Shown here: one piece after another, positions 1-13,331 of the stretch | Numbering within the stretch: position 1 is the stretch's first letter | Layout: the number at the start of each line of letters is the position of its first letter | NCBI GenBank assembly: GCA_003024785.1 | Contig: PUQB01000046.1 | Span: 1 to 64,000, forward strand | DNA length: 64,000 nucleotides | From: Selaginella tamariscina | Lineage: Eukaryota > Streptophyta > Lycopodiopsida > Selaginellales > Selaginellaceae | Direction of reading: 5' to 3' | Position numbers and translations under genes: made by a program | Notes under the pieces: model-generated | What the model was told of the DNA's origin: nothing | Databases searched by the model: none | What the model saw: only the letters and a program-made list of their open reading frames with translations

Positions 1-107
1 GTATGGATGTTCATGTTGGGTCATATGTGGAAGACCAATTAGATAGTAAAAAAAAATTTCATCTGTTAATGGCTGACTATGGGTTTCATGGTTCTTCTTT
101 CTTGCAG

Positions 108-2033
108 GACAATCCCTTTCGCATGGAATCTGCTAACGGCTAGCTACTTTGAGAATTCCTTTCTGGGCGTAAGTAAGATTAACCATTGATTTTTGACAAA
201 TGTTTGAAAAGATAATATTTATGTTTGATAAATTGACAGTAGGCTACTGTTTTTTTCTATACACAATTCTGTATGTAATAGTTTATCTATGAACTTATTA
301 TGCATAACTGATCTGGCGTCCATGATGTATTTCAGCATAATCACATAATCTGTCTAATGTTCATGATTCTTTTCGGCATTTTAGTTATCCTTTATTTATG
401 TGTGTATTTGCGTCTGCCATTTCTTACGATGTCGATGCTTTGAATTTTGCAAAACACACACGCACACATGTATGAATTGCTATATGTATTTGTTTCCTTT
501 AGGTAATTTCGAGCGTGTTGGGGGTACTGTACTTTGGGAAACTACTGGAGCCCATATGGGGACCTAGAGGATTCATCAAATTTATCGCTTTTGTTAGCTT
601 CTTCAGTTCCATAGCCACCTTCATTGTCTCTATTATCTTCTACTACCTCACTAGCCAAGGCAGATACTTGTAAGCATATATACACATTATGTGTACGATG
701 TGACTATATGTCTGATGTACACTAACATAGATATACACACATCACTATTATGTTATGTATATACCTTTGTTTATATACGTATACGTGTGTGTGAACGTGT
801 ATATCCATCCATGTGCATACGGCTAATATTATATTAATAACAATAGTTTTGTAAAACACACACACACTGACGAATGCACGCACATTGTATGTATAAACAG
901 ATATGCATGTGCCATAGACATAAAAACTTATAGAGAACATATTATACTAGATATCTATAATTTACACCATATCACATTTTGATGAACCAGGTATGTACCA
1001 ATCTCTGGGTTCTCAGCAGTTGTCGCAGGATTTCTCGTTGCGGTTAAGCAACTCATGCCTGATCAGGAGGTTTTCGGATATAACTTCCGTGCAAAGGTAG
1101 TATCTTGTATGTGGTTGTGTGTCTCTATGTGTCTTTCTGTGTGATATACTCATCCGTACTATACATTAACTGTATATATGATAGAATAGTATGATACTCA
1201 TGTATAGGTTATTTCATGATAGGTGCATTAGAGTTAAACGATTTACGCACATATTTACACGCATATACGACTCACACCCACACATATCTTATGTGTACGA
1301 TAATGTTCGTCAGTCAGTTTCGAAGTATATTCTAATAATTTTAAACAGTATATACGCAAGCATATATGTGTATAAATGCAATATCCTATCCAGTGGTTCC
1401 CGTCCATATTTGTCGCAGTCAGTGCAATAGTGGGAATATTCGTACCTGATGCGATACTGTTCGTACCATATATCGTACTCGGTACATACATCAGTTGGCT
1501 CTACCTACGGTATTTTCAATCAAAGTCTGAAGCCAAAAACGTGAATGGGGATTCCAGTGATGAGTTCGCTTTCTCCACGTTCTTCCCTCAGTTCATGAGG
1601 TCTCTCTTTCTCTCTCTCTCTCTCACACACACACACAGAGGTTTAAGTCTTTCTTGTGTTTTAACAGGCCAGTTGTTAATCCAATTGCTAGCTTTTGTGA
1701 CAAGCTCTTTCTGTGCACGTAGATCACAAAGTACATCTACAGTTGACGATGAAGAAAGTGGTAAACCTCTCCCAGGTGTTGATCCTATTGACGCTTCCCG
1801 AAGACGGTAAAGCACACACACACAAGTATATATTTAACTGCATCTCTCTCTCTCTCTCTCACACACACACACCCGCGCGCGCCCACAACACGGATGGTTT
1901 ATATACACATTAAACATTGTTATATATTGTGATGGTAATTAATATGTTATTATATAGGGAACGTGGTGCTCGTGCTTTAGAAGAGAGGCTAAGTGATAGC
2001 AGTCAGCCAATTGCTGCTGAAGAGAATGTATAG
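108..2033 (+). CDS. RBL19: TMEM115/RBL19-like rhomboid-related membrane protein, 3' part
   Basis: The gene enters the window inside an intron; exons are read at 108-168, 503-669, 991-1096, 1394-1599, 1668-1806 and 1958-2033. They encode TIPFAWNLLTASYFENS, a segment with GPRGFIKF and hydrophobic helices, YVPISGFSAVVAGF, WFPSIFVAVS and the tail DPIDASRRR-ERGARALEERL. This order and the RRRERGARALEERL tail are typical of TMEM115, a Golgi multi-pass protein related to rhomboids (Arabidopsis RBL19). Family members lack rhomboid catalytic residues and are thought to act in Golgi-to-ER traffic. The frame slips once around 1705-1715 (CTCTTTCTG), where one extra base or two missing bases separate FCDKLF from CARRSQ. 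Introns at 1600 and 1807 are filled with CT/CA microsatellite. The 5' end lies before the window. Confidence 0.85.
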
Positions 2034-3107
2034 TTTTTGTAAACTGCTATCAAGTTCTTCACTTACGTTTAAGGTTCGGTTTTCTATCTGCCTTTAAATA
2101 TAAACATGTTTTCTAGAGTGTAAATTTAAGTTATATACACACACACACACACTGAAAATATCTATCACCTTATACTATAATGTATCACATTCTGAGCTCC
2201 AGTTAATTTACAACTACACCTGTATGTACACAAGATATATACAGAGTACGCAGTTTTACATAGATATATGCATAGTCCTTTAGAAACTTGAGGAATTTAC
2301 ATGGCTGAAAACATCATTATTAATATTAGTATAACGGATATTAAAAGTTTTCAAACCCAATATTTATTATTAGTATTAGTACATATATATATGATATTTT
2401 ATAAGTAATGCAAATGTTATAATGATTAATTATATTATTAATATTATATTTAGATTATATGTTACTAACTAATCTAATTAATAATAATGTATTTAACATA
2501 TTGTTTTGAGGTAAGTACGTGCATATTCTCATATTATTAAATATAATTTAAAGTTTACATACATAAACAAGAGTGATTTAACTACTTATACTATAATACA
2601 TGTTTAAAACTGTAGGTGTCCTAGTGTTTACATCTCCTGGTTTAACCAAATGTAATAAACTCGCAATTTTTAAATAAGAAAATTTAAATCTTTATATAAC
2701 ATGTAATATATATCCATATTTACATATACGTATATATGTTAAATTTATACACTAAAATTTGATTAAAATTGGAAATTTTTACTCAAAAATTTTAAGTATA
2801 TATTTTACAAATTTAGATTAAAATTAAGTAACAAAATTTCATGATAAAATTTTAGGTGGAAATTTAAAAGATTTGAAAGATTTAACATAATTAATTAATT
2901 CATTAAGTGATGTGAAATATGTACTTTTTCAGGTTTGACTTATTACAGTGATATTAATACAGTCAATATTAATCAAATATATATCTTAAATACCATATAT
3001 GAGTTTAATAGTTAATATTTAGTTTATATATTAACTATAACTGCATTAGTGATAATCAATATCAATTAATTCATAATTAATGTGCTGTACATGCCGTTCG
3101 GTATTAA
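2034..3107. other. AT-rich intergenic region
   Basis: Very AT-rich spacer between the 3' ends of two convergent genes. Short CA tract near 2134; many ATTAAT and TATATA runs. No coding region, RNA gene or clear repeat seen. Confidence 0.6.
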
Positions 3108-4398
<1,291 letters not shown>

Positions 4399-5188
4399 AC
4401 TATGCCTTTCTTGTTAGAGGTTTTTACTTGAACTCTTGTGTTTTGGGATATATATATACTGGTTTTCCAGTGTTATCCTTGCAATGAAAGTATACCCACG
4501 TAAATTAGATGCTTCCAAGTTGCCTGCTGTGCAAGTTTGGGGAAACTATCGGTTTCAAACTTAATAATACGAGAATGAGATTGTGTTTGTGTGCGTGCGT
4601 GTGCGTGTGCGTGTGCGTGTGTTTGTGTCCTTTGTTGTCTGAATGGGCGTTTCGTAAGCTACACGGACAGCGGGAGTTTTGTGAAGGAGAGTATTACACG
4701 ACAAATGTATGCACAGATGATCCATGATTGTTGTTTTTGTGTATAGCATAAGGCAGGTTAGGCAGACTTGCGTGTGTTTTTGCTTCATTGAAACCAAGAC
4801 GAGGACTGCTGTTGAACAAGTTTGAACAAACAGTATATTCTCCTAGGTTTTATTAATTTATGATAAGTCCTAAACCTAAATCTTAAACAGGGGTTTTGTG
4901 AATTTATAAATTTATAAATCTGCAGCTATTATAATTAATATCTTGAAATCTAAAAGAACTATTATGGACTTCATTAACTTGATACAATTGCCTTACGTAA
5001 ACAAATTACAAAATGAGAAGTAATTAAGTTTAACAAAATTGTAACTCGGAAAGGTCCCAGGATTATTCACAAGGAGTGTCACTGTACAGACTCGAACGCA
5101 CTGTTCGCTCTGCACTTCTGTAAGCTGCCAAACCTCCGTCAAACACACGCACACGCACACGCACACGCCACGCATGCGCACCTCGTGG
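4399..5188. other. Intergenic region between protease and HVA22-like gene
   Basis: Holds the protease promoter, a GTGCGT tract near 4580-4622 and an AT-rich stretch around 4850-5040. No supported gene. Confidence 0.5.
4448..4458 (-). promoter_or_regulatory. TATA-like box upstream of the cysteine protease
   Basis: Alternating TA run about 50 bp upstream of the protease ATG at 4398, read on the minus strand. It is the best core-promoter candidate there; not more than positional evidence. Confidence 0.4.
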
Positions 5189-6107
5189 TTACGTACCAGA
5201 AATGAGAAAGTTCTGAACTACATTTCCAGCTTGCTTCAATATCTTTCTGGTGAGAATTCACGAAGTTATCCTGCATTTAATAGCATGACTCTCCCTCTCT
5301 CTCCCCCCGCTCTCTCTCTCTCTCTCACACCTGTTTTACATAAGTAGACGCATATATAGATGCATAGAGAACACAATACATATATGATATAGATACCGTC
5401 TGTGTTTACATCTACATATGCGTCTACTTATGTAATAACAGGAGACTACACATGCATGATGTGCGTGCGTGCTTGTTTGCTAACCATTTCAGTCCTAGCA
5501 TCAGTAATTCGATCGAGTCGGCTTTGGTGTTGAGCAGAAACGGCCGCATGTACTTGAAGTAGATATACCTCACCCCTGCTAACAAAATTCTAAGTAAAAC
5601 AAACAAAAAAACTAATTTTACTATATTCTAAGTAAAATTTTACTAAATAATAAAATGGTGTTACAGTTTGTATTATTACGTCTTTACATTGTCGACATAG
5701 TACACACATACACAAAAAGTATTATATAATTAAAGGGAGACTCACATAGTTGCTGGGGAGTTGCAACCACATGAGAAAAACCAGCTTTGCATGATGGTAG
5801 AATGGAAACCTGTATGTACAAGCAAATAACATTGTAAACTTGGAAATGCTAAATTTAAAAGGAAAAATTTGTAAATGTTACCAGGAAATTAGCTTGTCTG
5901 ATATCTTCTCCACAAGATTGAAGCACCCGTAAACTACATTAAAGAAAATTGTGTGTATGTGTATAATAGCGTCATGGGATTAAGTATATCTGCACAATGG
6001 TTTTTAGAACATACATAGATATGTATCAAAGCTATCATCATGGTATTTAGATGCTATACACCCAGCTTTTAACACAAGCATATATCTATATGTGTGTGTG
6101 TGTGTGT

Positions 6108-6151
<44 letters not shown>

Positions 6152-6724
6152 TATTATATAATATATATATAAGTTAATTATCACAATACATAAATAGTCA
6201 AGTATCTACATTTTTGATACACACGCTCTTGGACACAGTGACACAATATATCTAAAGATCGGTGAATGTTTACACATTCATATGCAAATATTTTATCACA
6301 TGAACACTATCTTGTATAACCGGGTACACATACACACGCGCACACACATACACATATACATATCTATTCATACCTGCCCAGTATGCAAGCCATTGCTCTT
6401 GTTCTTTCTGAGACTTTTTCTCAAGTGCTTTGAAGCTCAAGTAGACAGGAAACCCAAGCCCCAATGCCAAACTAGAAAACATATAAGATACAATCCTGAA
6501 TATGAGAGAGAGAGAGAGATCATACCTAGACGCTCGAGCAAACAGACTGGATGAAGACGAGGAGAAAAGAAGGCGCATTGCAACCTAAAATAAGAAACGT
6601 TAATTATCGCGGATCAGAGAAAATAAATAGAAATGAAAGAAATATAGTCAGCATATGTGTGTGCGTGTGTATGTGTATATGCGCGTGCGTTGTTTACCTC
6701 ACGGCCGATTGCGGAGCTGGCCAT
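5189..6724 (-). CDS. HVA22/TB2-DP1 (REEP-like) ER membrane protein
   Basis: Exons on the minus strand: 6724-6698 (MASSAIGRE), one near 6586-6523, one near 6471-6377 (LALGLGFPVYLSFKALEKK, WLAYWA), about 5935-5883 (VYGCFNLVEKISDKLIS), about 5812-5748 (FPFYHHAKLVFLMWLQLPSNY) and about 5586-5500 (GVRYIYFKYMRPFLLNTKADSIE). The run GxxYPxYxSFKALE, YWxVYGxF, PFYxxxKxxFLxWLxLP and GxxYxYxxxxRPFL is diagnostic of the TB2/DP1/HVA22 domain. Such proteins are hairpin membrane proteins that shape the tubular ER; plant HVA22 is often stress/ABA induced. The C-terminus is uncertain: one reading stops at 5424, while a likely extra exon near 5265-5189 encodes VNSHQKDI and an amphipathic KQAGNVVQNFLIS, but needs a frame change. 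I give the longer span. Confidence 0.82.
6091..6149. repeat. (GT)n(CT)n compound microsatellite in HVA22-like intron
   Basis: About 20 bases of GT followed by about 38 of CT, in a long intron of the HVA22-like gene. Confidence 0.95.
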
Positions 6725-6966
6725 GGCGGATCACAAAGAACTATTTATAAAAGAGTGACCGCCCATAAATTTATTTCAATAAGGATTCAACGGTCTAGAT
6801 TCAAGAGATCTGACACGCGGTATATTCCGAAAACAGTACGAGCATATTCGCCTTAAGATCCCACACACACGCGCACACTTTGTGACAGAGATGTCTCTCT
6901 CTCTCTCTCACACACATTGTGAATAAACTAAAGGAAATATGAAATGTGTATGTACAAACACACATA

Positions 6967-7670
6967 CTACTTATTCTCCTCTTCATCATCGTCCACCTTG
7001 TAGGCTACAAGTGGTTCGACCTTGTGTATCTGTACAGCAACTAAAGAAGTAAAAAGTATAAATAAAATATCATACATGCACAACACAGATAGATTTCTCC
7101 TGTATATATCGTATATACATACATAGTAGAGAGATGTTAACTATCTATACCGTAAGTGATCTAATAACACAATTGTCATGTCTCTCTCTACACACACACA
7201 CACCTTTGTGTCGAGGGAACGCAGTTTAACCTCTTGAGCTTTCTTAATGAGACGAGGGTCGCTTTCCTCCCATGAAGTTGGCGCCTCTAAGTCCTTGTCC
7301 GTGTACACAGCAACTCAAACGAGCCTTTAAAATATACGTAAAAGACCTTAAACACAAAAGAATCCACGTTGCATGTGTCTGCGTACATACGCAGTAATAC
7401 ACACACATGCATACGTATATTCGTGCACAACTGGAAATTATACTCACAAGTGTCTTCCAGGTTGGGAAGAAATGTAACACTCGAGGTGATTTGCCGCATT
7501 ATGGCTTGAATCTCTTGCATTATCTCCTTGTCACTCTTTACTTTCGTCGCCCTGGTCAATACTACATCAATACATACACACATATATGTGCGTGTGTGTG
7601 ACTTGGATTTATATACATAACATATATATTACAAGTAATAATTCAAAACTGAATGGGGTTCCTATTGTTA

Positions 7671-7711
<41 letters not shown>

Positions 7712-8712
7712 TTTCTGAGATACAGATACGCGCGTGTGTGTACCCTTTTTCAGTTGCATCGCGGTCTGTTTCAATCAAGAAATTCCATCTCTCAGCACTT
7801 CTTTTGTTGTTAAGCTGGAGATCACCATAACAACGCGCTGAAGCTGTCCTGTCTGCAACCAATCTGCATTTCATTGTATGCTGTTAGTACATATATGCGC
7901 ACACTCGCGCACGCGCACAGAAAGTGTATTTCTTATATATATGTATGTATGTATGCATGTATATACCGGCGATTTGCGATGTGACAGCAGAAACGTAGCC
8001 TTTAACCTTTCGTCATGGCAAACGAGCATGGTTAATCCATATTTCTTCACTCTATCAAACTGGTCTGATGGGTACACGCCTCTTTGGTACAGGATGCTGT
8101 TAACAGCATAAGCTGCAAAATATTTACAAGAAATAAGCAAAAAACAGCATTTCATAAATTAATATGTCGGTTTTATCTAAAATAGACGGGTTTAATCTAC
8201 AGTCTTGCGCGCGCGAGCACACACGCACACAAAAAGAAAATACATAACTGGGTTTCATTTACATATCAATAAAAACAACTACTGAATTAGTGATAAATAA
8301 ATCACATGAATATCTAAATATCAGTGTTGATATTTCAAAGTATAAATATAAAGTCAATATACTTACATAAGAAATATATGGGTTTAATATACATTTGTGA
8401 CACACGCACACACACACACACACATATGCACAAGATAATAAGACATAAATCATGGGTTTTTATGTATTTCATAATCCATATGTGGGTTTCATCTACATTT
8501 TAAGAAAACAGATGGGTTGATGCAGATAATAACAAATAAATCATGGGTTTCTTGTACTTCATAGGTTTCATCTACATTTCAAGAAATAGATGGGTTTAAT
8601 GTACATTTATGAGACAGACACATACATACACCGCACGCACATACGTACAGAAGAACTCTCCAACAATGGCGGAGGATCCTTTGAGTGTGATCACTTCCCG
8701 TGTCGACTGCAT
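6967..8712 (-). CDS. MAD2: MAD2 spindle-assembly checkpoint protein (HORMA domain)
   Basis: Six exons on the minus strand: 8712-8649 (MQSTREVITLKGSSAIVGEFF), 8112-7967 (SYAVNSILYQRGVYPSDQF, VKKYGLTMLV), 7863-7744 (WLQTGQLQRVVMVISS, RWNFLIETD), 7551-7448 (KSDKEIMQEIQAIMRQIT), 7324-7204 (YTDKDLEAPTSWEESDPRLI) and 7029-6967 (IHKVEPLVAYKVDDDEEENK, stop). This is MAD2 along its full length. MAD2 binds MAD1 at unattached kinetochores and CDC20, blocking APC/C; the C-terminal safety-belt segment is the last two exons. Exon lengths total 618; three single-base losses (TT to T near 7985, GG to G near 7775, GG to G near 7310) are needed to keep frame, giving 621 bases and 206 residues, exactly the usual plant length. 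I read these as sequence errors, not decay. Confidence 0.93.
7675..7709. repeat. (GT)n microsatellite in MAD2 intron 3
   Basis: Uninterrupted GT run of about 35 bases, close downstream of the 5' splice site of the intron on the coding (minus) strand. Confidence 0.95.
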
Positions 8713-9444
8713 TTCTCCTCTGTTTTGCCCTAATTTGCTCTTATGGTAAACCCTAAACCCAATTTAAAGAACTAATGTCAATACATTAAGTGTACTAAAG
8801 TGGCTATATGACACTAGATTTAAAGTTCTAAAGAGAATCTTTTGGGTGAATTCAGTGTACTACAATATCATAAATAACTGTATTTTCCTTTGTTATTATA
8901 GTTGGAACGTTATAAATTATTCAGTTAAATAAGGCTGAAGACCTTAAAAATTAAGTTGCAGATTAATTTTAATTAAAAAAATTAAAAAATTGGACATTAG
9001 AGAAGTTGTTCATTTTGCTTAGGACCATCAGGTTAATACATATAATCTGGTTTATGATTACAGCTAATAAGATTAAAGATTAAATACAAAACTAAAGTGT
9101 CTTTATCAGTTTAATATATTTTTAAGAACATACTCATCTTCAGAAGTTTTCGGAACATGTTCGAACACGGAATCAATGTCAAAGTGGGAGATCCAACGGC
9201 AAAAAAGCTATACAGAAAAATCAGTTAAGAATTTTCCGCGTTTCGTTGACTGCCGGAAGGTTGAAGAACAAGCGTTAGGGCTGGCAACCCGGGAACGGTA
9301 ACGGAGCATTCTAAGAGCAAAAATCCATCCCATAGATGCAGATTAACCGGTAATCTCTTGTTAATCCGGTACAGAGCAGACTATAAGAAGAGGATTAGTA
9401 GCTAATTTGTCGTTTAATTCATCAAATGTGGTGAACGGATTGCA
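8713..9444. promoter_or_regulatory. Divergent intergenic region MAD2 / reticulon
   Basis: 732 bp between two head-to-head start codons; it should hold both promoters. AT-rich centre (8880-9120) and more mixed sequence near 9160-9440. No gene seen. Confidence 0.5.
8748..8760. promoter_or_regulatory. Telo-box (AAACCCTAAACCC) upstream of MAD2
   Basis: Perfect telomere-like AAACCCTAAACCC about 36 bp upstream of the MAD2 start codon. Telo-boxes are known in promoters of plant cell-cycle and translation genes, so a role in proliferation-linked expression of MAD2 fits. Single CCCTA or TTAGGG motifs also precede other genes here (11657, 43164, 29692). Confidence 0.6.
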
Positions 9445-9691
9445 ATGTCGGCGGTGAGGGATTTGTTGTATTGGAGGAGACCGGGGTTGTCTATGCTTGT
9501 TCTTGCCTGTGGATCGTTGTTGTATTACCATTGCACTGTGAGGAATTGCAGTCTTCTTTCACTGGCTTGTGACGTTGTCATCGTTCTTGTTGCTTCTCTT
9601 GCCGTATTGGGTCTGCTCTTCCGCAATTTCAACATCTCGTAAGTTGTGTGTGTGAGAGAGATGCTTTAGCAGATACTTACGTGTCATTGTG

Positions 9692-9736
<45 letters not shown>

Positions 9737-9875
9737 TGTGTGTGTGACAAAGAAAGCCATATAATAAATATGATAGTGGCAAGCATTAAGAAATGAAACA
9801 ATCCATTACTATTGATAATAGTAAAACTTACTCGTTATGTATAGTCTCTATCTCTTATTTATATGTTTGTATGCT

Positions 9876-9925
<50 letters not shown>

Positions 9926-10705
9926 TAGATAGATTAGATATAGATATATCGAGAGAGAGAGAGAGAGAGATTTAAAAATACAGTTTTTCTCATATGTGAG
10001 TATATAAACAGCACATGCTTGTTTTACATATATTACTAACAAATGAAAGCACATTAGTGTCTGTTTCTGTATACGTGTGTTTGCGTGTATATAACATATG
10101 GAGAGACGGGTATATCTAAAAATACAAGAACTATAGGACACAATTAGCATATGAACGCATGAGACACACACACATACACACACACACGAGCTTATTGTTC
10201 CTGCTTTTGCGTGAAAACGTTGTATTGGACAACGACAGTTAATGTATTTTTCCCCTTCAGAGTGCCAGTGGACCCTTTGGAGTGGCAAGTATCGCAGGAA
10301 TTTGCGACGTCTATTGCCGCGTGCATTGCTAACACAGTAGGAGCAACTGAGGGCGTCCTTAGAGTTGCTGCAAGTGGATCTGACTACAAACTATTTTTTA
10401 AGGTTAGCGTACTAATATTGTATTTCACACACACACTAATGTGATAACAATAAGCAGGTTGTGGTATTCTTGTACTTAGCTGCTGCTGTCGGCCGAGCGG
10501 CCTCTGGTGCTACAGTCGCATACATTGGTCAGTATTAACAAACGATATTAGTAATATACAAATAACGTGTGTGTGTGTGTGTACAGACATATGTATTTGG
10601 ACGTTATAATGTCGTCTTTCTTTCGATGCAGCTTTTGTATCGGCTTTCATTGTACCCTTTGTGGTCTCTAAACTTAAACCGAAGCTATCTCGTCAAAATG
10701 AGTAG
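9445..10705 (+). CDS. Reticulon-like protein B (RTNLB), short type
   Basis: Exons 9445-9638, 10261-10402, 10458-10527 and 10632-10705 join in frame to 159 residues with clean GT-AG borders. The N-terminus (MSAVRDLLYWRRPGLS) leads to a first hydrophobic hairpin, then VPVDPLEWQVSQEFA, IANTVGATEGVLRVAASG, and a second hairpin (VVVFLYLAAAVGRAASGATVAY), ending KLKPKLSRQNE. DPLEWQ followed by GAxEGVLRVAATG is typical of plant RTNLB proteins with a short N-terminus. Reticulons insert W-shaped hairpins in the ER membrane and curve tubules. No frame breaks, in contrast to its divergent neighbour MAD2. Intron 1 holds TA and GATA microsatellites. Confidence 0.9.
9878..9930. repeat. (GATA)n microsatellite in reticulon intron 1
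   Basis: About twelve copies of GATA, followed by a (GA)n run at about 9951-9970; a (TA)n run precedes it at about 9700-9733. Confidence 0.95.
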
Positions 10706-11675
10706 CGTCTTCTATTCAAGTTTGTCTAATATGTATAGTAGTTGCAAGTCATGCACTTGCTGGGCAGTTTTGCTTAAGAAGTCTTCTAATTCCTTTTTAA
10801 TGTTATTGATTAATTGAGTTTAACGATTACATGAACATATATATATATATATAATATCTGTGCGTGCAGTAGCATGTGTCTGGCTGAAGTTTGTGTTCGG
10901 CATGCACGAGCAATGCCATCTACGCACGCTCGGTTCCCTGCGAGGGTGTATATGTAAATGTGACACTGAGTTTTGTGCATTGTTGATCAAGAATAATCAA
11001 ATATATATAAATAAATAAAGTGAATATTAATATTAATATAAGTTAGCATTTTATATGGATATATGTAACTGTCACAATAGTAGTTAGTGCATTAATTACC
11101 TAATTATCATATGAGCATATACTTGAATCTATAAGCTGAGCAGGGAAACAGTAATGATTGTGTAAATTTGTGCCCTAGGCTATTCAATGCTAAATTTTTC
11201 TCTAGGTAACACTGACGTAGCCTTACACAATCAGTACTCTCCGTACTAGGTCCCAAAAAACTAGTGGTCACTGAGATACATTCCGTACTGAACAGTGGTC
11301 GCTAAGATATTTCTACCAGATGGAATATTCTCTAGTGCTTAGTTCAGGCAAATGATGTCCCCTTGAACCGAATTAGTCGTTTGTTAATTACTAATTAGTT
11401 GGCCTGAGTTACTGTTCTTTGTCTTTACCTACTATGATAAATTAAACGTACATTAGCCCGTTCTAATATATTTGCTTTTGACAATGACCGGACGTTATTC
11501 AAAAACGGAGAATATTCCGGCAAGTGAAAAATTCACCGTTCACCGTACGGTGGCGACGCGTAAAAAAAATTCATTCATTTCTACCGCCCGAGATGAATTG
11601 TAAAGAAGGAGAGTTTTTTTCTTTCTTTTACGATTTTTTGAATCGTTCTCCAGGGATTAGGGTTCTCTCTCCACC
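10706..11675. other. Intergenic region
   Basis: Between reticulon and the next plus-strand gene. AT-rich near 10980-11110; a TTAGGGTT motif lies at 11657-11664 just before the next ATG. No gene supported. Confidence 0.5.
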
Positions 11676-12423
11676 ATGGCTTCCGTGGGAGCGCTTGGTA
11701 TCGGACTCAGTGTTGTGTTCGGGGTGTTCCTTGTTCTGCTCCTTGCAGAGCTCTATTATCTCTTGTTCTGGAAGAGGAAGTCGCTCCGTGTGGTTAACAG
11801 TGCAGTGGTCGAGCCATCAAGGAATGAACCGGCAGTGTCCGTTCCCAAGACATTCCTGGACCACAGCGCGCGAGCCATGATCGGATTGGATGGCGAGTGC
11901 ATACTTGCTCCTCCCAGGCTCCTCTTCACTATAAAAGAAGAGACAAGAGAAGACCTCGTCGACTCCTCTACGGAGGACAGGAAGAAGAAGGCACCGCAGA
12001 GCCATATAGTGCTCCAGGTATTTCAACCAGGGATCCCAGATGTACAGGAGCGGGCTAGATCGAAGCCACCGGATTCATCCGGGACGAAGAGGCCGGGAGT
12101 TCCTCATCGGAGACATCCGATGGAGATCACGATAGCCTGATGAATGTGTCCACTACTACACCATACGTAACTCCTCCGTCTTCACCTGGATTCTCAACCC
12201 TTCTTCCTCTCCATTGAGATCCTCTGTTTCATCTTCTGGGTCGATGAGACAGACGGCTCGGGTTCTTCCTATGAACAGGATCAGGCATTTTATGTACGAG
12301 TCCCCTCCATCTCCTCCCCTCGTGCCAATGCCACTGCCGTCCGAGAGCCTGGTTGAGGCACCGCTATTCAGTGGGACGCCGTCTCTGCCACTCACACCGA
12401 GCAGCAGATGTTCGTCCAGGTGA
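11676..12423 (+). CDS. Plant-specific small membrane protein with FTIKEETREDL motif
   Basis: Single-exon gene of about 248 residues. The 11676 ATG (ACCATGG-like context) opens one transmembrane helix (IGLSVVFGVFLVLLLAELYYLLF) followed by a basic WKRK and a cytosolic tail with RLLFTIKEETREDL, an acidic/Ser region and Pro/Ser motifs (TPYVTPPSSP, ESPPSPPLVP, GTPSLPLTPSS). A single N-terminal helix plus LFTIKEETKEDLE recurs in an unnamed family of land-plant membrane proteins; I know no function. Two one-base losses are needed: near 12094 (GGG run, before SSSSETSDGDHDS) and near 12200 (before NPSSSPLRSSVSSS). The last frame stops at 12421-12423. Confidence 0.6.
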
Positions 12424-13331
12424 TTTCTGGTGTTCTTCTCCGGCATATATACTGATTAATCTCTCATCTGTTTCTGGGGTGATTGATATGTTTTTGATAT
12501 GCAAAAACTGTAGTTGCTGGTTCTTAGAGAAAAATGTACAGTTTCTTTTTTTTGTTTTATTCTTAACAATGCTGCTGCTTCGGAGCTGCCACTTATGGCC
12601 CCTTCTTTTTGAACTTACGGGTCAGACAAATCAAGTTTGTGTGTCAAGGAGCCCTTGCTTCTCACTCTAGAAAAAAATGCCCCCTGTGTGTGTGGGGAAC
12701 CGAGAAGGGGACCAGTGGGTCTGCACCTCGTGAATCTGGTGGCTCAACCTTACCTTATCATCTACTACCTGAAAAGGTCAACTAAGTCAGAAGACACAAA
12801 CTATGTAAAATATATATAGTTTTCGAGTGTATGATTCAAAAATCATGCCCGTTAGATTGATATCACATTAAAGAAATTCTTCACTGGCTCTCTTTTTTAT
12901 TAGATACATAATGGTAATATATACACCCTCATTATCTATTAATTTTTAAAGTATATACACCATCACGCTGGAAACAATAACAACAAGGGGAGAAGGAGAC
13001 AATAAACAAAAAAACTAAGCCTTTATATCAAACAAAATGAAGTTTCTTAAGTGAGTATTAGTAAATTTATGAGTTTAAATTCTATATACACCTCAATTAA
13101 TGTTACGGTTATTTAGATATTATATTATTGAATAGAATGTTTAATTAGTTTATTTTAGTTATTATGAATTAATTCATTTTTTAGTTTTAATAATTATAGG
13201 GGTATAGGACAGATTAACACATACATACATTGGTAGCCATGTATATAAGTTATTAAAAGTATAAATCAGACATAGGAAAACCTGTAATACTCGCAGCATT
13301 CTCTCTTAAACTAAAACCTGCATATGTACTC
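12424..13331. other. Intergenic region between convergent genes
   Basis: 3' flanks of two convergent genes; AT-rich from 12890 on. Nothing recognised. Confidence 0.5.

Noticed and set aside
4509-4727. Short plus-strand frame near the GTGCGT tract
   Set aside because: Low-complexity translation of a microsatellite; no family match.
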